Shown in pieces: positions 46,098 through 56,962 of a DNA stretch of 64,000 nucleotides. A program made the position numbers and the translations under genes. This DNA is from Melastoma dodecandrum (lineage: Eukaryota > Streptophyta > Magnoliopsida > Myrtales > Melastomataceae): assembly GCA_029817715.1 (NCBI GenBank), contig JARUPY010000516.1:1-64000 (forward strand), written 5' to 3'. Under the pieces are notes generated by a model. The model saw nothing but the letters and a program-made list of their open reading frames with translations. It made no database searches and was not told where the DNA came from. Every line of letters starts with the position of its first letter. Position 1 is the first letter of the stretch.

Positions 46098-46300
46098 TTA
46101 CCGTGACGAGGAGGCGGTCGGGCGAAGCCGAGGGGGTCGGAGGGGGCCGTGGGGACGGATGGATGGAGGGGGGCCGGGAGGGGGGTTGGAGGGAGGAGGG
46201 TCGGAGTAGTCGGAGGGAAGTTGTGGAGGGTCATAATCGGGTGTCGGGAGTCGGAGGAGGCCGGGAGGAGGCGATTTGAGGGCGGCTAGGATTTCGGTAA
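46098..46300. other. G-rich tract inside the MULE
   Basis: The plus strand is almost entirely G with A, T and C interspersed (GAGGGGGGCCGGGAGGGGGG and similar). The proline-rich minus-strand open frame across it is a by-product of this composition. Confidence 0.7.
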
Positions 46301-46633
46301 AATGATTTTGGGAGGGGGAGCCCAACTTAATCTCGCTGGAAGGGCGAGTTTTAGGAACACTAAAGAGGCGGGTTATGAAAACCCGCCTCCCTCAGACGCC
46401 AAACCGGCCCCTCTTGGCCAGCCAATATTTCTCGTGTTGAAGGGGCGAGTTTTTGTGTATTTTTTAAAGGAACTCGTTCTCCGAAGACGCGTTTTGAGAA
46501 CCCGCTTCAACTTATTTTGATGAAGAAACCCGCCATCTTTGTATTTTAGAAAACGTGCCCATTCGACGATAAAATCATATTTTACTAAACTCAAACCGTA
46601 TTTCATATTTTTTTTCAAACTATTCCATACTTA

Positions 46634-46900
46634 CCTCTCCCTAGTAACGATGGTACCACGTGTTGTTTTACTTAGATCAGATGTCGTAGAACTCCGCAGG
46701 TCCTGTACTCATTTTCTTTTCTCTATTCATTATTAATCTTACAAAAGAAAAATAACGATGATACCTTCTCGGATTTTGCCTAGCGAGGGAAGTAGTAAGT
46801 TTTCAATAAATGGAAATTTGAGGTGGAGGTGTGAGTGGGAAGGAAGCGACGATTCGTTAAACCCTTACCCCCCAACCCCCTGTTAACGGTTCGCTCGAAG
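46634..46900 (+). promoter_or_regulatory. Upstream region of the 12-exon gene
   Basis: Only 267 bases separate the MULE target duplication from the ATG at 46901. The stretch contains purine-rich and C-rich leader-like sequence. No clear TATA box was identified, so the promoter may lie in or across the transposon end. Confidence 0.4.
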
Positions 46901-49900
46901 ATGGACGGATATCACCACTACGCGAGACCCCCAGCCCCACCCCCACCCCCACCGGCAGCCGATCCTTACCGCCAGTACCAGTACCAGCACCTGCACCAGC
47001 CGCCGCCTCGCCCTCCCCATAGTCAAGCCACAGCGTCCTGGTACCCCAACGTGTTTCAGTACCACCCTCCACCTCCCCTGCCACACCAGCAGCAGCAGCA
47101 GTGGCCTCCTTATCCCCCGCCCCATCCGCAGTTCCCTCCTCCTCCTCCTCATCAGTATTCCGCTCCTTATCCTCCTCAGGTTTTCTTCGCATCCTTATTA
47201 TTTCAAGCTAGGGCTGCGGTCGTGTTTGTCTTGCATAAGGTTGTTCGGTTTCCTTTTTCTGTGCTTATCTGATTGATGTCTTTTTGAATTGATTTTTCAG
47301 GAATGGAACAAACCGAACTGGTATCATCAGCAGACCGGGAATGTTCAAGGTCTGTTGTTATGGATACATTTATTCCCGAGTTCATTCTTATTGAACGCTA
47401 TGTTGATGTAATTTTTGCCCTTTCCTCGCATCGTGTAACTGGGAATGATTTGAAATATGCCCTCCAGTGTCTACTGCATTTGGTTGCCATTTAACTAAAA
47501 TAATTGGTGGGTTGCAAATTTTCTAAAGAAGGGAATAGTTGATTGGCTTGGTTCTCAGACCAAAGTGGGTGATCTGTTGTTTACACTAGCTTTCCTTTCT
47601 ATGTTTATTCAGATGAGTAGCTGCATGCTGTTTTCATGTTTATTTGTGGATTCTTGTTGAGATCAATGACATTGCTGTCATTTTGGACTTTTATCACACT
47701 AGTTTACAATAAATAGCATTTGTCTGTGTTGTGTCCTTCAGTGATTCTATCAATCAAATTGTAGCAGGTGACATTCCATGATTACCGATACCGATAGAGC
47801 GTCCTTTTTCATGGAATTCTTTTTTTCCCTAATGGCTGGGCTTCATATTTTCACATGTATTAAAATGGTCAGCCCGGGGCAATGCAGAAGAATGGGCTGC
47901 CAGGGCCAAGGCGTGGGCTGATGTTAAGGCTGCCACAAATGCCTCGGAGAGTCCACATGCTCATTTGCAGCAAGCAGCAATTGGAGAGAATAATCAGTTT
48001 CATAGTCAATATCAGCCGGCAGAGAATTCTGGCTATCCAGTTGGTTATCAACAGCCACAGACTGGATCTAATTATCAGCAGCCTCCACTTCCACCTACTC
48101 CTCAACATTCACAGTCGTTTCAATTGCAAGAAGGTGCCACTGTAAGCTTTAGGCCATCCACTCATCTGGATGGGCATGCTCCTTTCTCAGCTAAAGATGG
48201 GAATACGAAAGGAGCTGCAGTTACTCATACTCGAGTACCTCAACCAACAAATCCACTTGTTCATCAGCAGGAGGTACCTTCTAGTTATTCTTCTATTTCA
48301 GGTAATATAATACTCACCGAACATTAAAGATTTCCATGTGAAACCGATCTGGCATTTTTTTATGCATTATATTTTTCGATTGTCTGGTGACAACATGTCC
48401 TTCGTCATGCCTTTTGGAATCAGTGTGAGGTAGTCTTTTGTCATTTATGTTGTTAGATGAACTAGATTCTTTTGTGGTGTCTTGTTTCTATGCTGTCGGA
48501 GTTTTTCTCCGATGATAATTATTCTGTGCTTCTTCTTGTCAATCTTAGAAGACGAGAGTATAACTTTGACTTGCTGAACAGAACTCACTCATGAAGATGG
48601 TGTAACAAGGAACTGTTAGTTTGTGATGATATTTTGCTTCCTATGAACTTTGACAATTTGATGATAGTAATGCACCAACCCACAAAGTGCATCTTGACTG
48701 GCAGGAATAGGAGGTTCGGCATATCGTGTTTTGAATATGTATCATCCACATGTTCCGCAAAGTTTAAGAAACTAGCATTTAGATGTCGTCACCTTGGCTA
48801 AACGCATGCTGTTTTTTTTTATTTAATTTGTGAAGAATATATAGTCGACAAAACTAGTCTTTTCAGTTGTTTCCTATCCTATATATCATGTTGTGCCTCC
48901 TCTTCTGCTTAAATCTCTCCTAGTTGTGCCTTTGATCGGTTCATCCGAGATAGGATTTTCAATGTATTGTGGTGTTGCCATTATTACCTTTCTATGAGTC
49001 TAGGACAATTGGCGTTCGTAGAACTGAAACTACTATTCTTTGGTTAATCTATTGTAAGCTATGAAAACTTTCTTCACAATTTCTTAGAAATAACCCTGAG
49101 TTAACTTCTGAAGTCTTCTGTTTGATATCCAAGTCAAATGAACTGGCTTGGGACTTACACTTTGTAGCTTTAATATTAAAAAGAAGGCCTACTTAATCCG
49201 GTAATTGACATGGTTCTTATTGTTGTATTATTGTACTCACCCTCTGTAGCTTTAATTTTAAAAAGGCCTTTTAAATCTGATAATGCACAAACTTATATTG
49301 TAATATTCAATCGTCCTCATTGGTCCTCCATGAATGTTCATGGAGTTCCAATTATTAGCCTCTGGTGGAAATTTGTAAAAGGTACTTATTTATCTGGCCG
49401 CCCTTGAACATTTCTGGAGTATGAATTAATAGGTATAAGTGCAAGCTTTAGCCCAATGGTAAAGCTTTTCTTATGACATATTGGTCATGGTTTCAAGGTA
49501 TGAAAAGAAATTTTTAATGCATGGAGTAATATTACATGCCATAGATTTGACAGACGCTATACCAAAAGTTTTAACTCAATGAAAATAACAATAATGCATT
49601 TTTTTTATGGATTTGCTTTAACTTTTTAGTTCTTATTTCATGGTATTAAAGTTAATTGTTTAAGTTGCACCCATATTACATATTAATTGGATATAATTCA
49701 TTTTCTTCATGTTTGTTTCTTAACTGCTTCAAAAATTTCTAGGAAATGAAGGGTCCATTGACAATCATGAGAAGTCATCTGATTTTCCTCTTTCCGTTTG
49801 ACAAAGTATGCATCATCCGCAGCCTTCTGTGCATGCCTCTACTGGTCCAGCTTCCAGCGAACTACCCTTTTCTTATGGAGACCAATTAGCGGAGCCTATG

Positions 49901-52900
49901 AAAGATCTTGCTGACCAGCCACTGCAGGTTGCTCCGGGATTTCCTCACCAAAATAATTTTACTCGGCCTGGTTATGCTTATCATGTGGACTCTTCTGGTA
50001 CGACTTCCGCCACTCCGTGGACATCAACCTTTGTACTGGAGGTCAATTTCCTTCCTATATCTTAAATTCTTCCACCAAGCTTTGGACTTGTGAAATTAGT
50101 TCTTTTTTGCATTTCCTTCTATTCTTGTCTTTCTCTTTGGCAAGATAGTAAATGGTCCGTTGATATATTGATTGCCTTGCAGGGAGATCCTTCCTCTTCT
50201 ATCCCTCTACCCATCACTGAACATGATGCACAGTCTTTTGGAAGGTTATCTGGACCAAATTATATGACAACAATCCGACCTCCTGGTGCTCAATTTGGTC
50301 TAGGTGTTGGAGATGCAGAGCCTCCTGTTTCGTCATTTTCTATAGATGCTTATGGCGTTTCCAGTTTTGCTGAGCGTCCTAAGAAGGTTTTTAACTTTTA
50401 TCATATGTCATGTTATTGAGAAAATGATAGTGATGATAAATGCTGATGTAAGCATGCTGAGTTCGCAGGCCCCAGTGCCCAACTGGCTTAGGGAGGAGAT
50501 AATTAAGACAAAAGCAGCACTTCCAAGTATGCCGCCGGGGCATGCTAAAGATCAGAGAGAAATTGAGGATGGAGAGGATGAGGATGATCAATCATTTAAG
50601 AGGGATCAACCAGATGTGAAAAGCATTGATTCATCTAAGTTGACTGAAGACGAAGCAGATGATGAGGTTCTGAGTGCTATCTTATCAAACTATTATATTT
50701 TGTTCTGACGGGGTCAAGGGAGAATGAATTGTTTTAAGTGATATTGTTTTGTCAATTGGTCCTTTGTTATATCTAGTTGCCGTCATTATAATTGTTCACT
50801 AATGAGAGCTTTGATTTGGGAATAGGATTACGTTGAAGCTGCCAGAACTGCTGCAATTAATCAGGAAATTAAGCGGGTTTTGACTGAGGTCCTTTTGAAG
50901 GTTGTGGCACTTGCAAATTTGTTCTATGTTGATAAAGATATTTCTGTTTTTTTTTTCTGACAGTACTCTTGAATAGGTGACTGATGAAATCTTTGATGAA
51001 ATAGCTAAGAAAGTTCTGGATGAAGATGATTTCGAAGCTGATGGTAATTTTGAAATGGCTCTTCCTCAACTGTGATCTATGAGCATTCTCTTAATGGCCT
51101 CTTTTCAGCCTCATATTGTACTTTGTGGTTGCTTGTTTTGCAACAGGAGAGGCAAACTTAGTTGCTTCATATCAGCCAGCATTGAAGTCCTCTTATGTTG
51201 TCCCAACTCCAAATTTGTCTGGGAAGGTTTCGGATGTTGAAGTTAAGAAACCTGATACCGAGGATAGCAGTAAATCCAGTGGCGATTCACCCCCAAATAT
51301 TTTGGGACTGGCAAATTATTCATCTGACAATGACAGTGATAGAGATGGCGATAAATTGCAAAGTTCCACTGCACACGGCCTTGCACTCAGTTCTGTTCCT
51401 CAAAATTCAGTTTACCAAGAAAGAAATGCCTTTGTGAGGCCCACAGAGAATGGCAGGTTACAACCGGAAGACACAGCGCATTTTTGGAGCAAAAAAAACT
51501 CAAAGAGTGACCTGATGGCTGGTTTTGCCGATTCTTCAAAAAACAACACATTGGAAGAGACTGGTTTAAATAGGGAACAAGCAGTGGAGCAACAACTGTT
51601 TTCTTCTGGTGGCAGGGGTAGGGTAAAACATAGTGGTGAGGTCCCCGGCTGCAAAAATGTTACTGAATCTGGGTCTGTTCCCAAAGGGAGTGATTTAAAT
51701 AATTTGAATCTTGAAAACCAAGATAATCATACTAACTCGGGGGTAAGAGATTCTCTGGGTCGGCAGAATACAAGAACCTCAGGCAGGACAGAGGGTGATG
51801 ATGATAATCGGTACTCGTCCAGCCAGCAAATTGATAAGGATCCAGAAAATATTAAAGTCGGTGGAAGCGAAAAGGAGCAAAGCAAAAATGATGAAAGAGC
51901 TATGCAAAGGGGAAAGAAAGTAAGGTACGATCTTAAAGAGACAAAAAAGGAGCACTTAAATTCTGAGGAAAGACAGAAAGTATATCTAGCTCAAGAAAGG
52001 AAAAGCTCTGGTAACTCTGGTAGTAGAGAAAACATTAATGATGGTCCAAGGTCTCAAAAATCTAATGCCAGAGAGGATGATAGACGAAGCACAAGACGGC
52101 AGAAGGACACAGATAAAGATAGGTCAGCACCTGAACAAAAGAATGACTCGGAAAGGTATAAGAGAAGACATTCTTCCCCAGAGAGCAGCCTTGTGAGAAA
52201 CACCAAGGATAATGCGAACCGTGCTAGAATTTCTAGCGACGAAGTTTCCGATGATTCAAGAAGGTATGCCAGTCAAGTAATGACCTGCCTTGACATCTCT
52301 CCTGTTTGATTTGATTTGTGCATTTAATGCATTTTAAGCCCTGTTGCCACTTCATTGCGGATGAAATGTAGGAAATGGCTTTGTATTTTCAGCATCTTGA
52401 TTTTTGGTATAACAGCTAATGGCAGGGAGAAAATTTTGACCCTTTCTAAGGGCCTTCACCTTAAGCCTTTATGTTGGCAGGAAATCTCACTCCAGGAAAC
52501 GTACCCTTTCTCCATCTCCAGTCAGGTCAAGGAGAAGGTATTCAACTTATTTCCACGTCATTCAGCGGGACTAAATTTAAATAATACAAGTTTGAGCATC
52601 ACTTTATTGCTATAGTATAGGTATAGCTTTAGAGAGTATGTGTAGGCGCTTCATTTAGACGTCAAATCATTTGGTGCATTATTATGTTGTTGTCAGAGTA
52701 TTTTTAACGCATCAGCTTTTCTTGTTAGCCTCAAGATTGTGAAAGCAAAAACAAAAATCTGATTATACAAAAGATCTGTGCATAAGTTCATTATAAAGTT
52801 ACTGTTTTCCTGTCTTTTCACATTCTTGATGAGCCCGCTTATCCATGTGCCTTCATGATCTCTTAGCACTCCTGCAAGGCCATTAGTTGGCGATTCAGAA

Positions 52901-54451
52901 CCAGTGGCTGCATCTGTTTTAAGTGTCTGGTGGCCTTACAGGGCTGGTTGCCACTTGCTTTGGGTTGAGGTTCCCGCTGTTTTCTTTGGCAGGATTTGTT
53001 TCTCCCTTTGTTATGGCGTTTTCAGCAGATAACTTGAGTCAATCATTGTTCTGTGGAGGGTTGTGAGGCACAGTTTTGAGTACTAGATTAGTTGGCTTGA
53101 TAATTTCATTACATCATTGTAGTGCCGTTTTCTGTACTTAATGTTTTCCTTGGATTAAATACGAAGACACATTTATTTATGGCTTCAAAGCCCCTTATAA
53201 TTTAGTTGCTAGAACCCACCCCTACCTCGTACCCCACCCCACTCCAACTCATTAAGGATGGGGCTATAGGAGATGCAGATTTTTCTGAACTTGTGTTCAT
53301 GCCTAATAACCATCCAGATCTCTTACTCAAGGAACACTTTGTGCAAGGGGATGCTAATGTAAAATGCTGAGTTGCACATTGGTGATACATTCGTTGCTGC
53401 TGATTTATTGTGATTGAACATCTCGACTTTTTTACACCTCTTCCTTTCCGGTGCTCTTGCCTTTCTTTGTCATCCCCTTGAGGTTGAACACGCTGTAGTG
53501 GTTAACATGAAATTACTTCAATTCTGGCATTGTGTTGCCTATGGACATGCTAATTCAGGATGTGCATACATATTGCATGGTATTGGAAAATGTGAATTTG
53601 TGCCATTTCTGTATTTTGCTGCTGTCTTTTGTGTGCAGTCGTGTAGTGAAATTCGGGTACCCAAATTTAGGGGTAATACGGTAGTGTACGTCACAGCTGT
53701 TATTGTTGTTTTCCTTTTTAATTGCGAGGTTGTTGTACCTACAGCATGATCTCTGCACAGTTAATTCTTTTGCCTCTATTTGAAACGCTGCCCCAGCCTT
53801 TCTGGAATATCTTTTAGTCTTCCGTCAGGATCTCAGGAAATTTCCATGAGAGTCGAGCGTAGCTTGTCAAGCATTATCTACTGTACATGCATGTTCAGTC
53901 CTCTTGGGAAACATGAAGTGCCAAATTCGCTGGTTGGGCGTCAATTCATATCTTTCTGGTTATCTTGGGAATTGGAAGCTCAGTAGATGTACCTTCGTAG
54001 ATTTGATGGCATGAATATTTCGCATGCAGCACTTTCCTTACATGATAATCTGATTTTGATTGTTTGGTCAATTTTTATCATGCTTTCCTCTGAAAGCATT
54101 TGGATTTTAGACAAATGAAGTGGTGCCTTATGAGTATGCAATTTATGTTACCAAAACAGTGTAATTAATGTTTGATTTTTAGACAAGTTTTGCGATCTCC
54201 CCATAGCAAGCGTTATGAGCGCAGGCACTCTCCTTATTCTTCTGTTGAGGCAAATAGGTATGTCCCAACTCTGAACTTCTGCTTTATTTTCCTTTACATA
54301 TGCATATCATCAGGTAAGTGTGAGGATGAGGTATCTAATCTATTTTGCCCCACCCATTTACAAAGTCCATCAACTGCTCTGATACTACTTACACTTTTAC
54401 GTCAGAGGAAAGCGGTCGAGGTCAAAGTCACCTGGCAGAAGGCCACGGTGA
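46901..54451 (+). CDS. Proline/glutamine-rich nuclear protein with C-terminal RS-like tail; 12 exons, one in-frame TGA
   Basis: Exons: 46901-47179, 47301-47349, 47873-48301, 49743-50041, 50183-50386, 50469-50666, 50826-50900, 50977-51043, 51147-52263, 52481-52537, 54183-54257, 54406-54451. All introns are GT-AG and the parts sum to 2895 bp (965 codons including the stop), in frame throughout. Residues 1-93 are proline/glutamine-rich (MDGYHHYARPPAPPPPPP); then EWNKPNWYHQQTG, AEEWAARAKAWADVKAA, PVPNWLREEIIKTKAALPS, EAARTAAINQEIKRVL and EIFDEIAKKVLDEDD; a long acidic/basic low-complexity region; and an Arg/Ser tail (RKSHSRKRTLSPSPVRSRRR, ending SKSPGRRPR). The tail suggests nuclear, splicing-related work (inference). 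I do not recognise a named family. A TGA at 49799-49801 (codon 272), perhaps from CGA by C-to-T change, would truncate the protein. Confidence 0.85.
49438..49610 (+). mobile_element. SINE-like sequence in intron 3
   Basis: TAGCCCAATGGTAAAGC (49450-49466) resembles a box A and GGTTTCAAGGT (about 49490-49500) a box B. They are spaced about 40 bp apart and followed by a body with CAGACGCTATACCAAAAG and a T-run at 49600. This layout recalls diverged tRNA-type plant SINEs. It is in sense orientation with the gene. Confidence 0.5.
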
Positions 54452-56289
54452 CTCCAAAAAGAGCATCTTGTGGTGTGGTGACGAGAGTTGCCCGGGGTCA
54501 TCAACTTCGTGTATAGACATAGAGACGCGGATCTCCGACTTCAGTAACTGTACTCGTAGCAAACAGTTGTCTACCAGTCTTTTTCCTCCTCTGCAATGGG
54601 AAAAATGATGTAATCGGCTGATTAGAGGGTGTACTTTGACTTTTAGTTTTTCTTTTTCTATGGATTCGATTGATTTGTGTTCAAATTGTCTCTCACTCCC
54701 AGGGGAATAGATCGCGGAGTCGTTCTATTTTGCATTTGTCCAGAAATTGGTATGCTCCAGGGATGGGTTCCTTCCCAAAACTTTAAACAGGCCGAACCAT
54801 TTCAATTAAGGGTCCACCTGCCCAACATAATGGTTGTGAGTTTGGTAACGACAATGATGACTAGGGAGATAGAAGGAAGATGGGGATAGGTCGGATGAAG
54901 CTCGACCCCAGGGGGAGAGTGAGGGGGCTAACATGTAATACAACACACCATTAACTCCCCCGATTTTGGATAAATATTTTTTTTCTTGTAGTGGTACAAT
55001 TTCACCCTCCTACAAAAATTTCATCTGCAAGATTTCAATGCGATCTATCGTAAATAGTTAGATATACATTCACCATTCCGTCTTCGTTCTCCTAGATAAC
55101 CAACCACCTCAAGTCCAAGGTTCTTTTATAGAACTTACACAAGTTGATATATGCTATTTAAGATTTATATCGGCTTCGAATACGGGAAGGTTCAACTCAT
55201 ACTTAGGAAGCAAGAATGGATGGAACACGTCGTGAGCATTCGGCAGTTTCGGTGGCTGCTTAAAGTACTACGCAGCCGCCCCTACACGTTTTAATCAATG
55301 AAACGGTTCAATACATCGCGTCTTCAACTTTTAACGCTTTTCAAATCTCATGATATGTTTCAGTGTAGATACTTGATCTTCAAGTGAAAACTACAGAGGC
55401 CTACTCATTTAATAACTGTAGCTTCTTTTGACGGTTCTCCATTGTACAGTCATACTTGGATTGCATGTTATACTGTACAATGGAGTTTTCATAAACTTCT
55501 CTAGAACTTTGCAGTAAATCAGGCTCCTCGATCCATCGTGCTCGATTACAGGACTATCTACAAATGCATCATTATCTCTCAGGATATAAGTATTGGCAAG
55601 TTTGTCCATAGAAAATTTTACTCTCACCGGGATAAAGTGAGTAGAATAGGTAAGAAAATCGACGATTATCTATAGAGAGCCATTTCCCGTTGTGTCGTGA
55701 TATTCTCCCAATTCCACTTTTGGAATCTGTAGAGTAAATAGTGCAAAACAAGCTCTCTAATTTCTTTCTTTATTCATCTATATTAAAATTGACTCTCAAG
55801 ATCAGTATAATTTAGTACTCTCATGGTCGAAGTATACAAATTCCATGAGCCACTTCTATTATCTAACTTTTCAACATCTTATTATCAAGTACACACCATC
55901 TTTGTCCTAAGAGCAAGTCACCATCATTAGAGAGGAAAAAAACCCCAACGTATAATGCTTCGGACTTGAACCTTCCTCATCATTTCTCCGTGCTCCCTTT
56001 ATTGACTTTATAAGTGAGTGCTCAATTACAACGTCACAAGAATCATTGTCTCTGCGGACAAGTCGAAGAAAAGGCTCAAAATTTGACCTGTTTTATTATA
56101 TTCTACTTCGTTACCAGCACTGTAGACAATAAAGTTTTGTCTATAATATGATCATATTATGTGCTTCATTTTTTGAATGAATTATAAATAGGCTACAAAC
56201 CTAACCAACGAATCAAATTTCTGCTACGAAGAAGGTATAGACTCGAGTCCGTGAAATAATATATTTGAACCGTGAATAAAAGACAAAGG
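54452..56289. other. 3' flank and intergenic DNA, no gene recognised
   Basis: Holds the presumed 3' UTR of the 12-exon gene, then AT-rich DNA. The only structured item seen is the hairpin at 55437-55485. Confidence 0.5.
55437..55485. repeat. 14-bp perfect inverted repeat (hairpin)
   Basis: CTCCATTGTACAGT at 55437-55450 is exactly complementary to ACTGTACAATGGAG at 55472-55485, with a 21-base loop. No protein-coding context is nearby. Confidence 0.9.
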
Positions 56290-56939
56290 CTCAACTCATA
56301 TATGATATATTTATTGGGTCACAAACGGGGTTATGAGCCCAACCCAAACATAATCATTTTGGGCCACACTAAGCCTAGTTCCAAGTTCGGCCCATAGCCC
56401 GGTTCATGAGAAGTTGCCTAATATGAGATGATCAGCTTCTTAATTTAAATCGGCCCTGGAGCCCTATAAATAAAGGCTTCCTCAAGGCATAAAGGGCACA
56501 CATACACCATACACATAGGTGGAGAGAAGACTTTTAGAGCTCTTGAAGATTCTCATTGCCTCCCGCTCACCGAAACTCTGCCGACGCCCATCACCTCGAC
56601 GATTCTTCTACAATGCACCCCGAAGATTTTCCGGATCAAGCCCAAAGGCCCCAGTGACTTCATCAACCCATCGAAGCTCTGATGGATCATGCCTATAGGC
56701 TCCGACGACTTCGCCAAGCTACCGAAGTGCTGCCGAATTACGCCCATAAGCCCCGACAAGTTCGTTAACATTTCATCCCGAAGTTCTACTGATATTTTGT
56801 CAGAGCTCAGGATCACCGTCCATAACTATTATTCTTCGAGCATCGAACTAGATGACTCACGAGCTTCTTCCGTGACTGGAGACAAAACCTGCTACAATTT
56901 TCATGCTGATATTTCACATGTGAGATTTTAGTGTTCACA
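56290..56939 (+). repeat. Probable LTR of a Ty3/gypsy element
   Basis: Contains a promoter-like CCTATAAATAAAGG near 56462-56475 and a leader, and ends GTGTTCACA just before a primer-site-like sequence and gag. The left boundary is uncertain because no second LTR is present in the window. Confidence 0.6.
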
Positions 56940-56943
56940 AATT

Positions 56944-56962
56944 TTTGCCATGTCTAGTGGGA
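56944..56962 (+). other. Primer-binding-site-like sequence
   Basis: TTTTGCCATGTCTAGTGGGA resembles the TTTGGCACGCCCAGTGGGA site found after the 5' LTR of many plant gypsy elements, with a few changes. Confidence 0.6.

Larger units (their letters stand above)
43575..46624 (-). mobile_element. Mutator-like element (MULE) with GC-rich inverted repeats and 9-bp target duplication
   Basis: Left (43575-43985) and right (46300-46624) ends are inverted copies sharing TTTTATCGTCGAATGGG, CTCAAAACGCGTCTTCGG and GAAATATTGGCTGGCCAAGA followed by GGGGCCGGTTTGGCGTCTG. The 9-mer CCATACTTA flanks both sides (43566-43574 and 46625-46633), the size expected for MULEs. The left end has about 20 extra bases outside the shared repeat, so one terminus is altered. 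Inside is the N-terminal part of a MuDR-type transposase; the catalytic centre is missing, so the element is non-autonomous. It ends 277 bp before the ATG of the 12-exon gene. Confidence 0.75.

Noticed and set aside
46098..46325. Proline-rich protein on the minus strand
   Set aside because: The frame is produced by the G-rich composition of the MULE interior; no start context or homology.
53414..53749. Open frame in intron 10 of the 12-exon gene
   Set aside because: It is flanked by well-supported splice sites that join in frame without it, and no domain is recognisable.
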